Shown in pieces: positions 36,338 through 45,796 of a stretch of 51,194 nt of DNA. A program made the position numbers and the translations under genes. Source of the stretch: CAZART01 sp964487555 (GTDB lineage Bacteria; Bacteroidota; Rhodothermia; Rhodothermales; VXPQ01); assembly GCA_964487555.1 (NCBI GenBank), contig CAZART010000024.1, forward strand, positions 1 through 51,194, written 5' to 3'. The number at the start of each line of letters is the position of its first letter. The stretch's first letter is position 1. The notes under the pieces were generated by a model. That model worked only from the letters and a program-made list of their open reading frames with translations. It did no database searches and had not been told where the DNA came from.

Positions 36338-37477
36338 TCACTCGCGCCTGAACCGCGCCAATCGAAAGGCCGTCAGGTCAACGGCGGGCTCCTCGCCGAC
36401 CGCGAGCCGGACCAGGCTCTCACCCACGGCGCTCGAGGCTTTGAATCCGTGGCCGGAACATGCGGACGCATACACCACGCGATCCAGTCCCGGATGCCGA
36501 TCGATAAGATAATGCGCATCGGGCGTGTTCGTGTAGAAGCACGTCGCCGTCCGCGCCACGCTGCCGCATGCCCCCGGCAGCAGCCGCTCCGTCTGTCGCT
36601 GCAGGGCCTCGACATCGTCGTCGTGCACGCTGCGATCCAGGTCCTCCGGGTCGTCGACGAGACTCCCGATGTGATGCAGCCCCGCCTTGACTCCGTCTCC
36701 CAAATCGGGAAAGCCGTACAAGACGCAGTCACGGTCGTACTCCCAAATGTATACGGGACAACGGTCGGGCTTGAATCGCTCGTCGGAGACGGCCGGCCGG
36801 AACCAGCCGTTCACCTGCCGCTCGACCTGAAGCGGTACGTGGATGTCGCGGAGCAGCTGCGCCATCCATCCACCCGCACACAATACCAGGCGCCCGAGAT
36901 CGAACGTTCCGCCGTTCGTTTCGAGGCGTACGTCTTCGCCGCTCATGCCCCAGCTTCGGACGGGCTCGTAGAGGCGGATCTCCGCGCCGGCCTGCGCGGC
37001 GAGCTCGAGATGCGTCACGATGCAGGCTTCGGGATCCAGCCACCCGGCCTCCGGCTCCCAAAGCGCAGCTTCACCATCACGTAGATGAAAGGCTGGAAAC
37101 CGTGTGTGCACGTTCGGCGGCGAAAGCCGTTCAAAGGGGATGCCGTGCATTTCGGCCGTGCTCTGCGCGCCCCGAAGAGTGGCGCCGTCGGTGTGACCGA
37201 TCGTGAGGCAGCCGTTCCGGTGCATCAGCCTCCGACCGGAAATGCCTTCGAGGTTTCGCCAGAGTTCGTAGGCACGCGAGAGCAGCGGCACGTACATCGA
37301 ACCTTCGAAGTAGGCGCGCCTGATGATGCGGCTGCCGCCGTGGCTGGAGCCGTGCGTGTGCGGAGGGGCGAAGCGGTCGAATCCGACCGCGCTGAGTCCA
37401 GCCTGCGCCGCGTGGTAGAGCGCGGCGCTTCCTACGGCGCCCAGGCCGACGATGCCGATGTCGAACGTGGCCTTCAT
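36338..37477 (-). CDS. monomeric sarcosine oxidase / N-methyltryptophan oxidase-type flavoenzyme
   Basis: The protein has 379 residues. The N-terminal FAD motif is DIGIVGLGAVGSAALYHAAQAG, followed by HGSSHGGSRIIRRAYFE, a family hallmark. CFYTNTPDAHYLIDRHP includes the Cys that carries FAD covalently in MSOX and SolA, and the C-terminus has SACSGHGFKASSAVGESLV. The enzyme should oxidise a secondary N-methyl amine to the amine, formaldehyde and H2O2. The exact substrate (sarcosine, N-methyltryptophan or another) is not set by the sequence. Its start overlaps the tldD stop by 4 bp. Confidence 0.9.
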   Translation of the reverse strand: MKATFDIGIVGLGAVGSAALYHAAQAGLSAVGFDRFAPPHTHGSSHGGSRIIRRAYFEGSMYVPLLSRAYELWRNLEGISGRRLMHRNGCLTIGHTDGATLRGAQSTAEMHGIPFERLSPPNVHTRFPAFHLRDGEAALWEPEAGWLDPEACIVTHLELAAQAGAEIRLYEPVRSWGMSGEDVRLETNGGTFDLGRLVLCAGGWMAQLLRDIHVPLQVERQVNGWFRPAVSDERFKPDRCPVYIWEYDRDCVLYGFPDLGDGVKAGLHHIGSLVDDPEDLDRSVHDDDVEALQRQTERLLPGACGSVARTATCFYTNTPDAHYLIDRHPGLDRVVYASACSGHGFKASSAVGESLVRLAVGEEPAVDLTAFRLARFRRE

Positions 37478-38880
37478 TCGAGTGGCGTTATCGTTATCCG
37501 GTCCACCAGAACGGTCGGCATGCCTACCGATACCGCCACAATCTGACCTTTCTTCTCGCAGGATCCTCGGCCCGGATCGAGTCGGAAGTCGTTCCCGATT
37601 CCCGCAATCCGGCGTAGCATTTCGGACGGACGACCCTCTAGACGGAGTCGCCTTACGGGCCGACCGACCCGGCCGTGCTCGATCAGATACGCTTCCAGGA
37701 CGTCAAACGAAAACCGGTCCGACAATGGGACGACGCGTCCGCCTCCGATCATCTTCACGTACAGCCCGCTACCGACCGCGCTGATGAGATCCTCCGGCGC
37801 CGCGGCGCCGGGGGCAAGGACCAGGTTCGACATCCTCGGCAGCGGCTCGTGGCGATAATTCTGCCGTCTACCGTTTCCCGTCTCGGGAAGGCCGAGGCGA
37901 AACGCGGACGCACGGTCGGTAAGAAGCTCGCTGAGCACACCTCGGTCGATCAGCACCGATCGTTTCCCCACGGAACCTTCGTCGTCGACGGCCCCGCCTC
38001 CTCGACCGCCTGCAAGTCCGGCATCGTCCACAACGGTGATCTCGTCTCCGGCCACACGTTCGCCGATGCCGTCGACACCGTACCTGCCGACGTCCGACTC
38101 TAACGCATGGCCCACGACCTCATGCAGCCATACGCCCCCCCATCCACCGGCAATCACGACGGCGTGCTCCCCCTTTACGGTGTCGCCTGCTCGCGTTTTC
38201 TCGAGGGCCTGAAGACGCCCTACGGCTTCTTGCACCACCTCCTCCGGACGCTGCGTGAGGAAGAGGCCCAGGCCGCCCTTCCCGCCGCCGACGGCGTGCA
38301 CCTCCCGGCCGGCGCATCCCCGCAGGTGCACGCGCAGGCTGATCGTCGAACGTGCGGATCGCACAAACCGTCCGTCGGACGAGAACACGACATACCGGCT
38401 GGAACGCCCCTCTAATTGGACCGTGACGGTGTCGATCTCGGGCATGAGACTCAGCGCCGCGTCGGCGCCGCGACGCAGGAGGGCCTGCGCTTCCGCCTCC
38501 GAAACGCGGTCGAGCGTGTCGGCGGGGAGATCGGCGCAGACCTCCAGGTCTCCCGGTGTCACCGGACCCGGGTTCGCGGATGAATGGAACCCGGCTGCGG
38601 CCTCCTCGGCCGCGGCAAAAAGCCCTTCTGCGGCCACGTCGTCCGTACATGCGAAAGCCGATCCGTCGGCATCAAAAGCGCGGACGCCGGCCCCGGTGTC
38701 GCACATCGTCGTGCAATGATCCACCGGCCGTCCCTGGCGAATTCGATGGGAAACCGATCGGGCCACGCGCTCCTCTACGAACAGGTCGCCGATCGTACCG
38801 CCGTGACGCAGCAAGCGGGTAAGCACCTCCTTACCGTGCGCCGCGACCAGATCGACGGTCCGTTCGAAAGCATCGTTCAT
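37474..38880 (-). CDS. tldD: TldD/PmbA-family metalloprotease
   Basis: The protein has 468 residues. The zinc motif HEVVGHALESD (HExxxH type of TldD) is intact, and GKRSVLIDRGVLSELLTDRASAFRLGLPETGNGRRQNYRHEPLPRMSNL, here cited only in outline, is the standard C-terminal domain. TldD with its partner TldE degrades unfolded peptides and matures some peptide products; the usual partner gene pmbA/tldE is not next to it. It is 9 bp after rodA in the mrdA-rodA-tldD-solA-like operon. Confidence 0.93.
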   Translation of the reverse strand: MNDAFERTVDLVAAHGKEVLTRLLRHGGTIGDLFVEERVARSVSHRIRQGRPVDHCTTMCDTGAGVRAFDADGSAFACTDDVAAEGLFAAAEEAAAGFHSSANPGPVTPGDLEVCADLPADTLDRVSEAEAQALLRRGADAALSLMPEIDTVTVQLEGRSSRYVVFSSDGRFVRSARSTISLRVHLRGCAGREVHAVGGGKGGLGLFLTQRPEEVVQEAVGRLQALEKTRAGDTVKGEHAVVIAGGWGGVWLHEVVGHALESDVGRYGVDGIGERVAGDEITVVDDAGLAGGRGGGAVDDEGSVGKRSVLIDRGVLSELLTDRASAFRLGLPETGNGRRQNYRHEPLPRMSNLVLAPGAAAPEDLISAVGSGLYVKMIGGGRVVPLSDRFSFDVLEAYLIEHGRVGRPVRRLRLEGRPSEMLRRIAGIGNDFRLDPGRGSCEKKGQIVAVSVGMPTVLVDRITITPLE

Positions 38881-38889
38881 ACGACCCTG

Positions 38890-40149
38890 TCAGTAGCCGT
38901 ATATAGAGAAGTCGTCACGACGCATGTGGAGATTCAGCACAATGGCAAGCATCGTCGTGTTGGCCAGAAGCGCCGATCCGCCATACGATATGAAGGGCAG
39001 CGGAATCCCGATAACCGGCAGGATACCCGTCACCATCCCAATGTTGATGAAGACGTGAATGAGGTAGATGCCGGCAGCCCCGGCGGCGACCATGCTCCCG
39101 AACGGATGCTTCACCTGCGTTCCGAGTCGAACCAGCCGGATCAGAAGTAGACCGAAAGCGACGAGCAGAATGACGGATCCCAGGAAGCCCCATTCCTCCC
39201 CGATCACGCTGAACACAAAATCGGTGGACTGCTCCGGAACGTAGGCACCCTGCGTCTGCGTGCCCTCCATGAAACCCTTGCCGGAAAGCCCACCCGATCC
39301 GATCGCGGCTTTCGATTGAACCAGGTGAAAGCCGACCCCCTTCCGAAATTCTTCGGCCTCGGGATTCGTAAACGAGACGATGCGTGCAATCTGGTACGGC
39401 TGGAGCACCTTCGTCAGTGCAAAGGATATGGCCGCAATCGTTCCCCCGGTGAACGCGCCTGCCAGAAAGCCGTAGCGCCGCTCTTTCGTTTGCCAGAAAA
39501 TGCTGAGGGTAAACAACACGGCGAAGACGATGGCCGCGGGCATGTAGACGATGGCCAGATAACCTGTAATAGCCGGTGATATCATCAGCATGACCGTGCT
39601 GATCGGCAGGCCGCTCCAGAAGAGCATGATCGGCACGAGCGCGAAAAAGACGAGGGCCGTCCCGGTGTCATTCTGCATTACGATCATAATGCCGGGAATC
39701 GTCAGGAGCAGGACGACGCCGGCCGCGTACCGAAGGTTCTTGGTATTCGGCCGCTTCGAGGCAATGAGCTGTGCCACAGCAAGGACGGCGCCGACTTTTG
39801 CCAGCTCGGAGACCTGCAGACCGAGGCCACCCACGAAGAGCCAGCTCTTGGCCCCGTTTACTTCGCGGCCGAAGATCAGGGCGGCCACGAGCAGAAGAAG
39901 CGTGAACAGGTAGATCGGGTACGCCGACTTCTGGAAGAAGCGTACGGGCATCATGAGGGAGATCAGGATCATGGCCAGACTGATGCCCGACCACATCAGC
40001 TGCCGCTCATAGTTGCGCTGAACGCTTTCGAGCAAATACACACCCGCGGGGCCGTGGGTCGTACTGTAGATAGCCACGAGACCTATCGCCACGAGCGCGA
40101 CCCAGGCCAGCAGGCTCAGGTAGTCTAAATTTCGATACCACGTTCGCAT
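38890..40149 (-). CDS. rodA: rod-shape-determining peptidoglycan polymerase RodA (SEDS family)
   Basis: The protein has 419 residues and about ten transmembrane helices. SEDS marks are GAKSWLFVGGLGLQVSELAKVG, the FVFSVIGEEWGFLG loop and the C-terminal GIPLPFISYGGSALLANT. It polymerises glycan strands for side-wall growth with the class B PBP encoded just upstream, so the cell is probably rod-shaped. No mreBCD genes are adjacent. A region of extra length in the middle (about 185-260) holds two further hydrophobic segments. Confidence 0.94.
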   Translation of the reverse strand: MRTWYRNLDYLSLLAWVALVAIGLVAIYSTTHGPAGVYLLESVQRNYERQLMWSGISLAMILISLMMPVRFFQKSAYPIYLFTLLLLVAALIFGREVNGAKSWLFVGGLGLQVSELAKVGAVLAVAQLIASKRPNTKNLRYAAGVVLLLTIPGIMIVMQNDTGTALVFFALVPIMLFWSGLPISTVMLMISPAITGYLAIVYMPAAIVFAVLFTLSIFWQTKERRYGFLAGAFTGGTIAAISFALTKVLQPYQIARIVSFTNPEAEEFRKGVGFHLVQSKAAIGSGGLSGKGFMEGTQTQGAYVPEQSTDFVFSVIGEEWGFLGSVILLVAFGLLLIRLVRLGTQVKHPFGSMVAAGAAGIYLIHVFINIGMVTGILPVIGIPLPFISYGGSALLANTTMLAIVLNLHMRRDDFSIYGY

Positions 40150-40183
40150 AAGGGGGTGAACGGTTGAGGATCTGAAGAGAATT

Positions 40184-40206
40184 GAGGGTCCGCCTTGCGC
40201 ACCCTC
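40184..40206 (-). other. hairpin between mrdA and rodA
   Basis: GAGGGT-C-CGC, loop CTT, GCG-C-ACCCTC: nine paired bases with one mismatch and a 3-nt loop, in the 82-bp spacer of the operon. There is no U-run behind it on the minus strand, so it looks more like an mRNA processing or attenuation element than a terminator. Confidence 0.35.
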
Positions 40207-40231
40207 TCACTCTCGCCCTGTCACTTCTTCA

Positions 40232-42055
40232 CTAATTCTCGGCCAGCGCCTGGCTTCGCACCGCCAGCACGGCGTTCAGCCGGTTTTGCCGCTGAGGATC
40301 GTCGGAGATTTCGCCCGTAAGATATTGCTCAGCCATAAAGGAGGCGATCGGAGCTGCCGCCGTAGCCCCGAAGCCGGCGTTCTCTACCTCTACCGCGATG
40401 GCAATCTGTGGATCATCAAACGGAGCGAACATGATAAACACCGAATTGTCCTTCCGATTGCCCGGAGACTGCGCCGTACCCGTCTTCCCGGCGCTGGGAA
40501 TGCCCGGAATTTGCAGGTAGTATCCCGTTCCCGCTTCCATCACCTGCCGCATACCTTCGCGAACCACGTCGAAGTATTCCTTATTGATCGGAATTTCGCG
40601 CGGCGCCGGAAGCATGGGGTAGATCACCTCACCCGTCTCCGGATGGACGAGCTTGCTTACGAGGTGCGGCGGCTGTAGCTGGCCCTTGTTCGCAATGGCC
40701 GCCACGTAGCGAGCGAGCTGCAGCGGCGTCACACCCATGTCCCCCTGCCCGATGCCGAGATTGATGCTGTATCCGGCCGTCCAACCTCTCGGATACATCC
40801 GATTGAAATAGGCCGAATCGGGAATCAGTCCCGGGGTTTGCTCGAGAATGTCCGTCGGCGCCCGCTCGCCAAAGCCGAACATGTGCGCGTATTTGGCGAA
40901 CGTATCTTCATCCGTGCGCATCATCATCTCGAAGAAAAACGTGTTGCACGAGCGCTGAATGGCCTCGCGGACCGCAATGGTGCCGTGCGCCTGCATGTCG
41001 CGAAAGAGGCCCGGTCCGCCGAACGGATGGTAGCCCCGGCAGTGGATGGTCGAGGTCGGCGTGATGTGGCCTTCTTGCAGCGCAAGGAGGGCCATGAACG
41101 GCTTCCACGTCGAACCGGGCGGCAGCAGGTTCATGGTAGCGCGGTTGTACAGCGGCTTCGCCGCGCTGCTGTTCAGGTAGTTCCACGTCTCACGATCGAC
41201 GGATTGCGAGAAAATCGACGGATCAAAATCCGGCTTGCTCACCATCGCAATGATGGCGCCGGAGTTTGGATCGAGCGCAACCGCCGCCCCCCGCTTGCCC
41301 ACAAAGAGCGATTCGGCCAGAGCTTGCACCTCGGAGTCGATGCCGAGATGGAGGTTGAATCCGCCGATCGGGTCGAGGTCGTGCACGCCGTCCTGGTAGG
41401 ACTTCACCTCGAGACCATGCACGTTCACCATCTTGAGCTCGCTGCCGAGACGACCCCGCAGATAGCTTTCGTAATTTTTCTCGATGCCGCTCTTACCGAG
41501 AATGTCGCCCTGACGGTAACCCTTCTGGCGAAGGCTTGCGAGCTCGGATTCGGTAATCTCGCGAATATAGCCGAGCGCGTGTGCCGCCGTCGCCTTGGTG
41601 TGATACCGGCGCTTGAACTCCTCTCCATAGGAGACACCGGGAAGACGATACAAATTTTCGATGACCCGGCTAAAGATGTCGAACGGAACCTCACGAAAGG
41701 CCTTGCTGGGCTGAAATCTGCTGAACTGGCGCGCTTCGTTCAACTTTTGTGCGACGACGCTGTCCGGCACCTCGAGCAGCTCTGCAAGAACAGGAATGTT
41801 TCGCTGGTCGAAGGTGCGGGGCGTGATCGTGACGGTGTACGTCGGCTCATTATCTACCATGAGGATGTTATTCCGGTCGAACACGGCCCCTCGTGCGGGT
41901 GGCACGCGCGTTTCGCGCACGGCATTCGAACGGGATTCGCCCGTATATTCCTCGACATCCAGAATCTGGAGCTGTGCCAGCCGCAGGCCCAGAATGAGGT
42001 GGACGGCTACAATGATGCCGATAAACAGTCTGACGCGAATTCTATACTCATCCAT
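40232..42055 (-). CDS. mrdA: penicillin-binding protein 2 (peptidoglycan transpeptidase)
   Basis: The protein has 607 residues. A membrane anchor lies at about 7-28, the PBP dimerisation domain follows, and the transpeptidase domain has STWK (catalytic Ser, PPGSTWKPFMAL), SCN (QRSCNTFFFE) and KTGT (AGKTGTAQSPG). The sequence continues with VFIMFAPFDDPQIAIAVEVENAG, typical of class B enzymes. It is the partner of RodA in cylindrical wall growth and is encoded before it on the same strand. Confidence 0.96.
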   Translation of the reverse strand: MDEYRIRVRLFIGIIVAVHLILGLRLAQLQILDVEEYTGESRSNAVRETRVPPARGAVFDRNNILMVDNEPTYTVTITPRTFDQRNIPVLAELLEVPDSVVAQKLNEARQFSRFQPSKAFREVPFDIFSRVIENLYRLPGVSYGEEFKRRYHTKATAAHALGYIREITESELASLRQKGYRQGDILGKSGIEKNYESYLRGRLGSELKMVNVHGLEVKSYQDGVHDLDPIGGFNLHLGIDSEVQALAESLFVGKRGAAVALDPNSGAIIAMVSKPDFDPSIFSQSVDRETWNYLNSSAAKPLYNRATMNLLPPGSTWKPFMALLALQEGHITPTSTIHCRGYHPFGGPGLFRDMQAHGTIAVREAIQRSCNTFFFEMMMRTDEDTFAKYAHMFGFGERAPTDILEQTPGLIPDSAYFNRMYPRGWTAGYSINLGIGQGDMGVTPLQLARYVAAIANKGQLQPPHLVSKLVHPETGEVIYPMLPAPREIPINKEYFDVVREGMRQVMEAGTGYYLQIPGIPSAGKTGTAQSPGNRKDNSVFIMFAPFDDPQIAIAVEVENAGFGATAAAPIASFMAEQYLTGEISDDPQRQNRLNAVLAVRSQALAEN

Positions 42056-42433
42056 ACGTAATCGACCAGATGCTGCAGCGGCACGTACCTATCGGTACTG
42101 CCGCCGTAATTTCCTCTAAACCTATAGAACTCAATAACTCCGGCGGCGCTGTCCAAGCGCCGTATTTTAAGCGCGATACGAACCTATCAGTTCCATGCAT
42201 TGTCGTCTCGCGAGGGCGTGTAACTATCTGAGCACAGGGCAATTAGACCGCCCTGAGCAACCCCGCCACCCACAATACTGTTACAAATCCGCCCTATGCG
42301 ACACGAACAGGGTGCTTGTGCCGTCGTTGTAGAAGGTAAGCAGAACGGTGGTGTTTCTCGCCTGTGCCTTGGTATCAGCGAGTTCGTAAGGTGCCTCCTC
42401 TATTTTTTTCCTAGAAAAAGCACTCTTCACAGC
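42056..42433. other. 378-bp divergent intergenic region
   Basis: It lies between mrdA (minus) and the outer-membrane protein gene (plus) and must hold both promoters. No TTGAC-N17-TA pair was found on either strand. An AT-rich stretch at 42401-42420 precedes the plus-strand ATG. A frame from an ATG at 42296 is open into the gene but adds 46 residues before the signal peptide, so it is probably not used. No RNA gene was recognised. Confidence 0.6.
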
Positions 42434-45400
42434 ATGCGTCGATTTGGCTCGTTAACCCTCCTCGTCGTGGCCTTGATCTGGACGGCCGCCTCGACCTCAC
42501 CGGCCGCTGCGCAATACTTCGGTCGCAACAAGGTGCAGTACGACGATTTCGATTTTCGCGTGCTGCAGACCCCCCACTTCCAAATCTACTATTACCCCGA
42601 GGAGGAGGAAGCCGTGCGGGATGCGGCCCGCATGGCCGAACGCTGGTATGAGCGCCACTCGCGAACGTATCTGCGCGAATTTCGCGAGCGGAAACCGATC
42701 ATCTTTTATGCGAATGACGCCGATTTCCAGCAAACGAACGTCATTAGCGGCTTCATCGGCGAGGGGACCGGCGGTGTCACCGAGGGCCTGAAACAGCGGG
42801 TCGTCATGCCGCTGACCGGTAGTTACGGCGAAACGGACCACGTACTCGGTCACGAACTGGTGCACTCGTTCCAGTACGACATCGCCTTCAGTGAGGGTGA
42901 CACCATTCGATTCAACCTGGGCCTGATGCCCCTGTGGATGATCGAGGGAACGGCCGAATATCTCTCCGTCGGCCGCCTGGATACCCATACGTCTATGTGG
43001 CTCCGTGATGCCGTCCTTCGAGACGACCTCCCGACGATCGACCAGCTGACGCGCGATATGAGGTATTTCCCATACCGGTATGGGCAGGCCTACATGGCGT
43101 ATATCGGCGGAAAGTACGGCGATGCGGCCGTAGCGAATCTATACAAGCTCGCAGGCCGCGCTGGGGTCGACTCGGCGTTCACGTATACGCTCGGCATTAC
43201 GACGGATTCGATCTCTGCAGAATGGAAGCAGACGGTGACCGAGACCTACGAGCCGCTGCTCGAGGGTAAAACACCGCCCATGGAAGCAGGCCGCCTCGTG
43301 CTCTCGGCAGAGAAAGACGCCGGCGAGCTGAACATAGGTCCTGTGGTAAGTCCGGATGGGCAGTACGTCGCGTTCCTATCCGAGCGGGACATCTTCGCGA
43401 TCAATCTCTTTGTTGCCGACGCAGAGACCGGCGAGGTCATAAAAAGCTTGAAGAGCCCGTCCGCCGATCCGCACATGGACGCACTTCGCTTCATCAACTC
43501 GGCAGGTTCGTGGTCCCCGGACGGAAAGAACCTGGCCTTCGTGACGTTCGCCGAAGGAGATAATGAGATCTCCGTTCTGGATGTGGAATCGAGAGAAATT
43601 GTTCGAAGGTTCTCCGTTGCCGGAGTAAGTGCCATCACGAACCCGGCATGGTCGCCGGACGGCCGATCGATTGCCTTCGCCGGCCTCGACGGAGGAATCA
43701 GCGATCTCTACGTGCTGAATCTGGACACCGAAGCCGTGAGGCAGCTTACGAACGATCGGTTTGCCGATCTACAGCCCGCCTGGTCGCCTGATGGACGCTA
43801 CATCGCCTTTACGACCGACCGCGGTCCCGGCGGCACGGATTTTCGGACGCTTTCCTATGGCGAGGAACGTCTCGCGTTGTATGACACCCGGAGTGGTGAC
43901 ATCGAGGTGGTTCGACCGTTCGAGAACGCACTGCATCACAATCCGCAGTTCTCACCCGACGGCCGGAACTTGTTCTTTATCAGCGACCAGGACGGCTTTA
44001 AGGACGTGTATCGACTCGCACTGGACTCCCGTGACGTCTTCCGCGTGACGAACCTCGCCACCGGCGTCAGCGGTATCTCGAAAATGTCGCCGGCTATGTC
44101 GGTAGCCATGCAGAGCGGGCGGATGATGTTCTCGGTCTTCCAGGACAACAAGTACACGGTGTTTTCACTCGAACGCGATGAGACGCGTGGCGAGCCGGTC
44201 GAGCCGTTGCCCGGGGCCGTTGCCACGGCGAGTATCCTGCCGCCACTGCGCGCGCTGAATGAAGGACTCGTAGGAAATTACTTGAATGATCCCGTGACCG
44301 GGCTTCCCGCCGAGGAGGTCCAATACGATGAGCGTGGATATGGCGGAGGCCTGAAACTCGACTACGTCGCGCCGCCGACGGTCGGCGTGTCGGCCGGCGG
44401 CGTGTACGGCACGCAGCTTGGCGGCGGCGTGGGCTTTTATTTCTCCGACATGCTCGGCAATAAGAATCTCACCATTGCTGCACAGGCACAGGGCACGTTA
44501 AAGGACATCGGCGGCCAGGTCTCGTATATCGATCTGGGTGACCGGCTAAACTGGGGCGGAATGGCCGGTCACATACCGCTCTTGTTCGGCTTCGCTCAGA
44601 CCGGCTTCGATCGAGAGACGAACACGCAGATTATCGAACAGCTCCGGCAGCGCATTTTCATCGACCAGGTGTCCAGCATTGCCCAGTATCCGTTCAGTAC
44701 GACGCGGCGGCTGGAGGGAGCGGCCGGTTTCGTCCGATACGGTTTTGATAACGAGGTCGAGCAGTTCGTGATTTTCCCGAACGGACAGGTCGGCCGCGAC
44801 CGCGTCGACCCGGAAGACTCCCAACTTTTCGGAGGCGTGCAGGAGCGAGATCCTTTTTATTTCTTCCAGGGAAATCTCGCCTATGTCGGTGACTATTCGT
44901 TCTTCGGGTTTACGTCGCCCGTGCAGGGCGGACGGTTCCGTTTTCAGGTGGGGCCCCAGATCGGTACCGCGAATTTCGTGACGGGACTGGCCGACTATCG
45001 GCGGTATCATTTTTTCAAGCCGATCACGGTAGCCTACCGAGGTCTCCACATCGGCAATTACGGCGCCGATCCGGATGAATTCTATAGTTCGCAATATCTC
45101 GGATACGCCTACTATCCGGGATTCATCCGCGGCTATAACTTTAATTCGTTCGACTTCAACCCTGCGCTCAATAACGAACAGCAGATCGCCCAAACCGCGC
45201 GCTTGCAAGGAACACACATTGCAATGGCCAGCGCTGAAATTCGCTTGCCGCTATTCGGGACGGATGTGCTGGGCCTCATCAACTTCCCGTATCTCCCGAC
45301 GGAAATTTCGCTGTTCACCGATGCGGGCGTGGCGTGGTCGCGCGACAGTAAACCGGTGCTGAAGTTCGATCGTGAGACGACGGAGCGCGTGCCTGTAGTC

Positions 45401-45526
45401 AGCAGCGGCATCTCCGCCCGAGTGAATATTCTTGGCTACATCGTCCTAGAGACGTATTACGCCTTCCCCTTCCAGCGGCCGGGTGCCGGCTGGCAGCTCG
45501 GATTCCAGCTTGCTCCGGGATGGTGA
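42434..45526 (+). CDS. outer-membrane protein: peptidase-MA-like domain, PD40 propeller and Omp85-like barrel
   Basis: The protein has 1030 residues. A signal peptide (1-26, ...SPAAAQ) is followed by a peptidase-MA/gluzincin-like domain with HELVHSFQYD and MIEGTAEYLS, an HExxH...E zinc triad that looks intact. Next come at least five PD40/TolB-type repeats: VSPDGQYVAFLSE, WSPDGKNLAFVTF, WSPDGRSIAFAG, WSPDGRYIAFTTD and FSPDGRNLFFIS. From about residue 640 a beta-barrel like that of the BamA/surface-antigen superfamily follows (GGGLKLDYVAPPTVGVSAGGVYG), ending in YAFPFQRPGAGWQLGFQLAPGW. The protein should sit in the outer membrane with periplasmic or surface domains. The role is unknown. The start at 42434 is set by the signal peptide. 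Confidence 0.87.
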   Translation: MRRFGSLTLLVVALIWTAASTSPAAAQYFGRNKVQYDDFDFRVLQTPHFQIYYYPEEEEAVRDAARMAERWYERHSRTYLREFRERKPIIFYANDADFQQTNVISGFIGEGTGGVTEGLKQRVVMPLTGSYGETDHVLGHELVHSFQYDIAFSEGDTIRFNLGLMPLWMIEGTAEYLSVGRLDTHTSMWLRDAVLRDDLPTIDQLTRDMRYFPYRYGQAYMAYIGGKYGDAAVANLYKLAGRAGVDSAFTYTLGITTDSISAEWKQTVTETYEPLLEGKTPPMEAGRLVLSAEKDAGELNIGPVVSPDGQYVAFLSERDIFAINLFVADAETGEVIKSLKSPSADPHMDALRFINSAGSWSPDGKNLAFVTFAEGDNEISVLDVESREIVRRFSVAGVSAITNPAWSPDGRSIAFAGLDGGISDLYVLNLDTEAVRQLTNDRFADLQPAWSPDGRYIAFTTDRGPGGTDFRTLSYGEERLALYDTRSGDIEVVRPFENALHHNPQFSPDGRNLFFISDQDGFKDVYRLALDSRDVFRVTNLATGVSGISKMSPAMSVAMQSGRMMFSVFQDNKYTVFSLERDETRGEPVEPLPGAVATASILPPLRALNEGLVGNYLNDPVTGLPAEEVQYDERGYGGGLKLDYVAPPTVGVSAGGVYGTQLGGGVGFYFSDMLGNKNLTIAAQAQGTLKDIGGQVSYIDLGDRLNWGGMAGHIPLLFGFAQTGFDRETNTQIIEQLRQRIFIDQVSSIAQYPFSTTRRLEGAAGFVRYGFDNEVEQFVIFPNGQVGRDRVDPEDSQLFGGVQERDPFYFFQGNLAYVGDYSFFGFTSPVQGGRFRFQVGPQIGTANFVTGLADYRRYHFFKPITVAYRGLHIGNYGADPDEFYSSQYLGYAYYPGFIRGYNFNSFDFNPALNNEQQIAQTARLQGTHIAMASAEIRLPLFGTDVLGLINFPYLPTEISLFTDAGVAWSRDSKPVLKFDRETTERVPVVSSGISARVNILGYIVLETYYAFPFQRPGAGWQLGFQLAPGW

Positions 45527-45796
45527 TTTACGGTTGACCGTGTCGAGATCGGCGTGTCGACGTGGTCCACTTCCGTCGGCGACCGTATATTGTGCCGTTC
45601 GGAGCGTGCCTCAAGAAGGCCTCAGCATCTCGCACGTGTCGTCTGCGAGCTATTGGGAGGATCTCTTCCGATTTGTGGAACGCTACATCGGGCGGCGAGT
45701 AATCGGCGTTTGCAGCGATTCCACTGTGGGACCGCCTCTCCGGTGCACCCTTTCACCCGCCACCCGCACCGTGCCGCGAGGCTCGGATGTTCCAGG

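Noticed and set aside
40838..42061. Plus-strand open frame of 407 codons opposite mrdA
   Set aside because: Shadow of a clear PBP2 gene; no signal, domain or motif in it.
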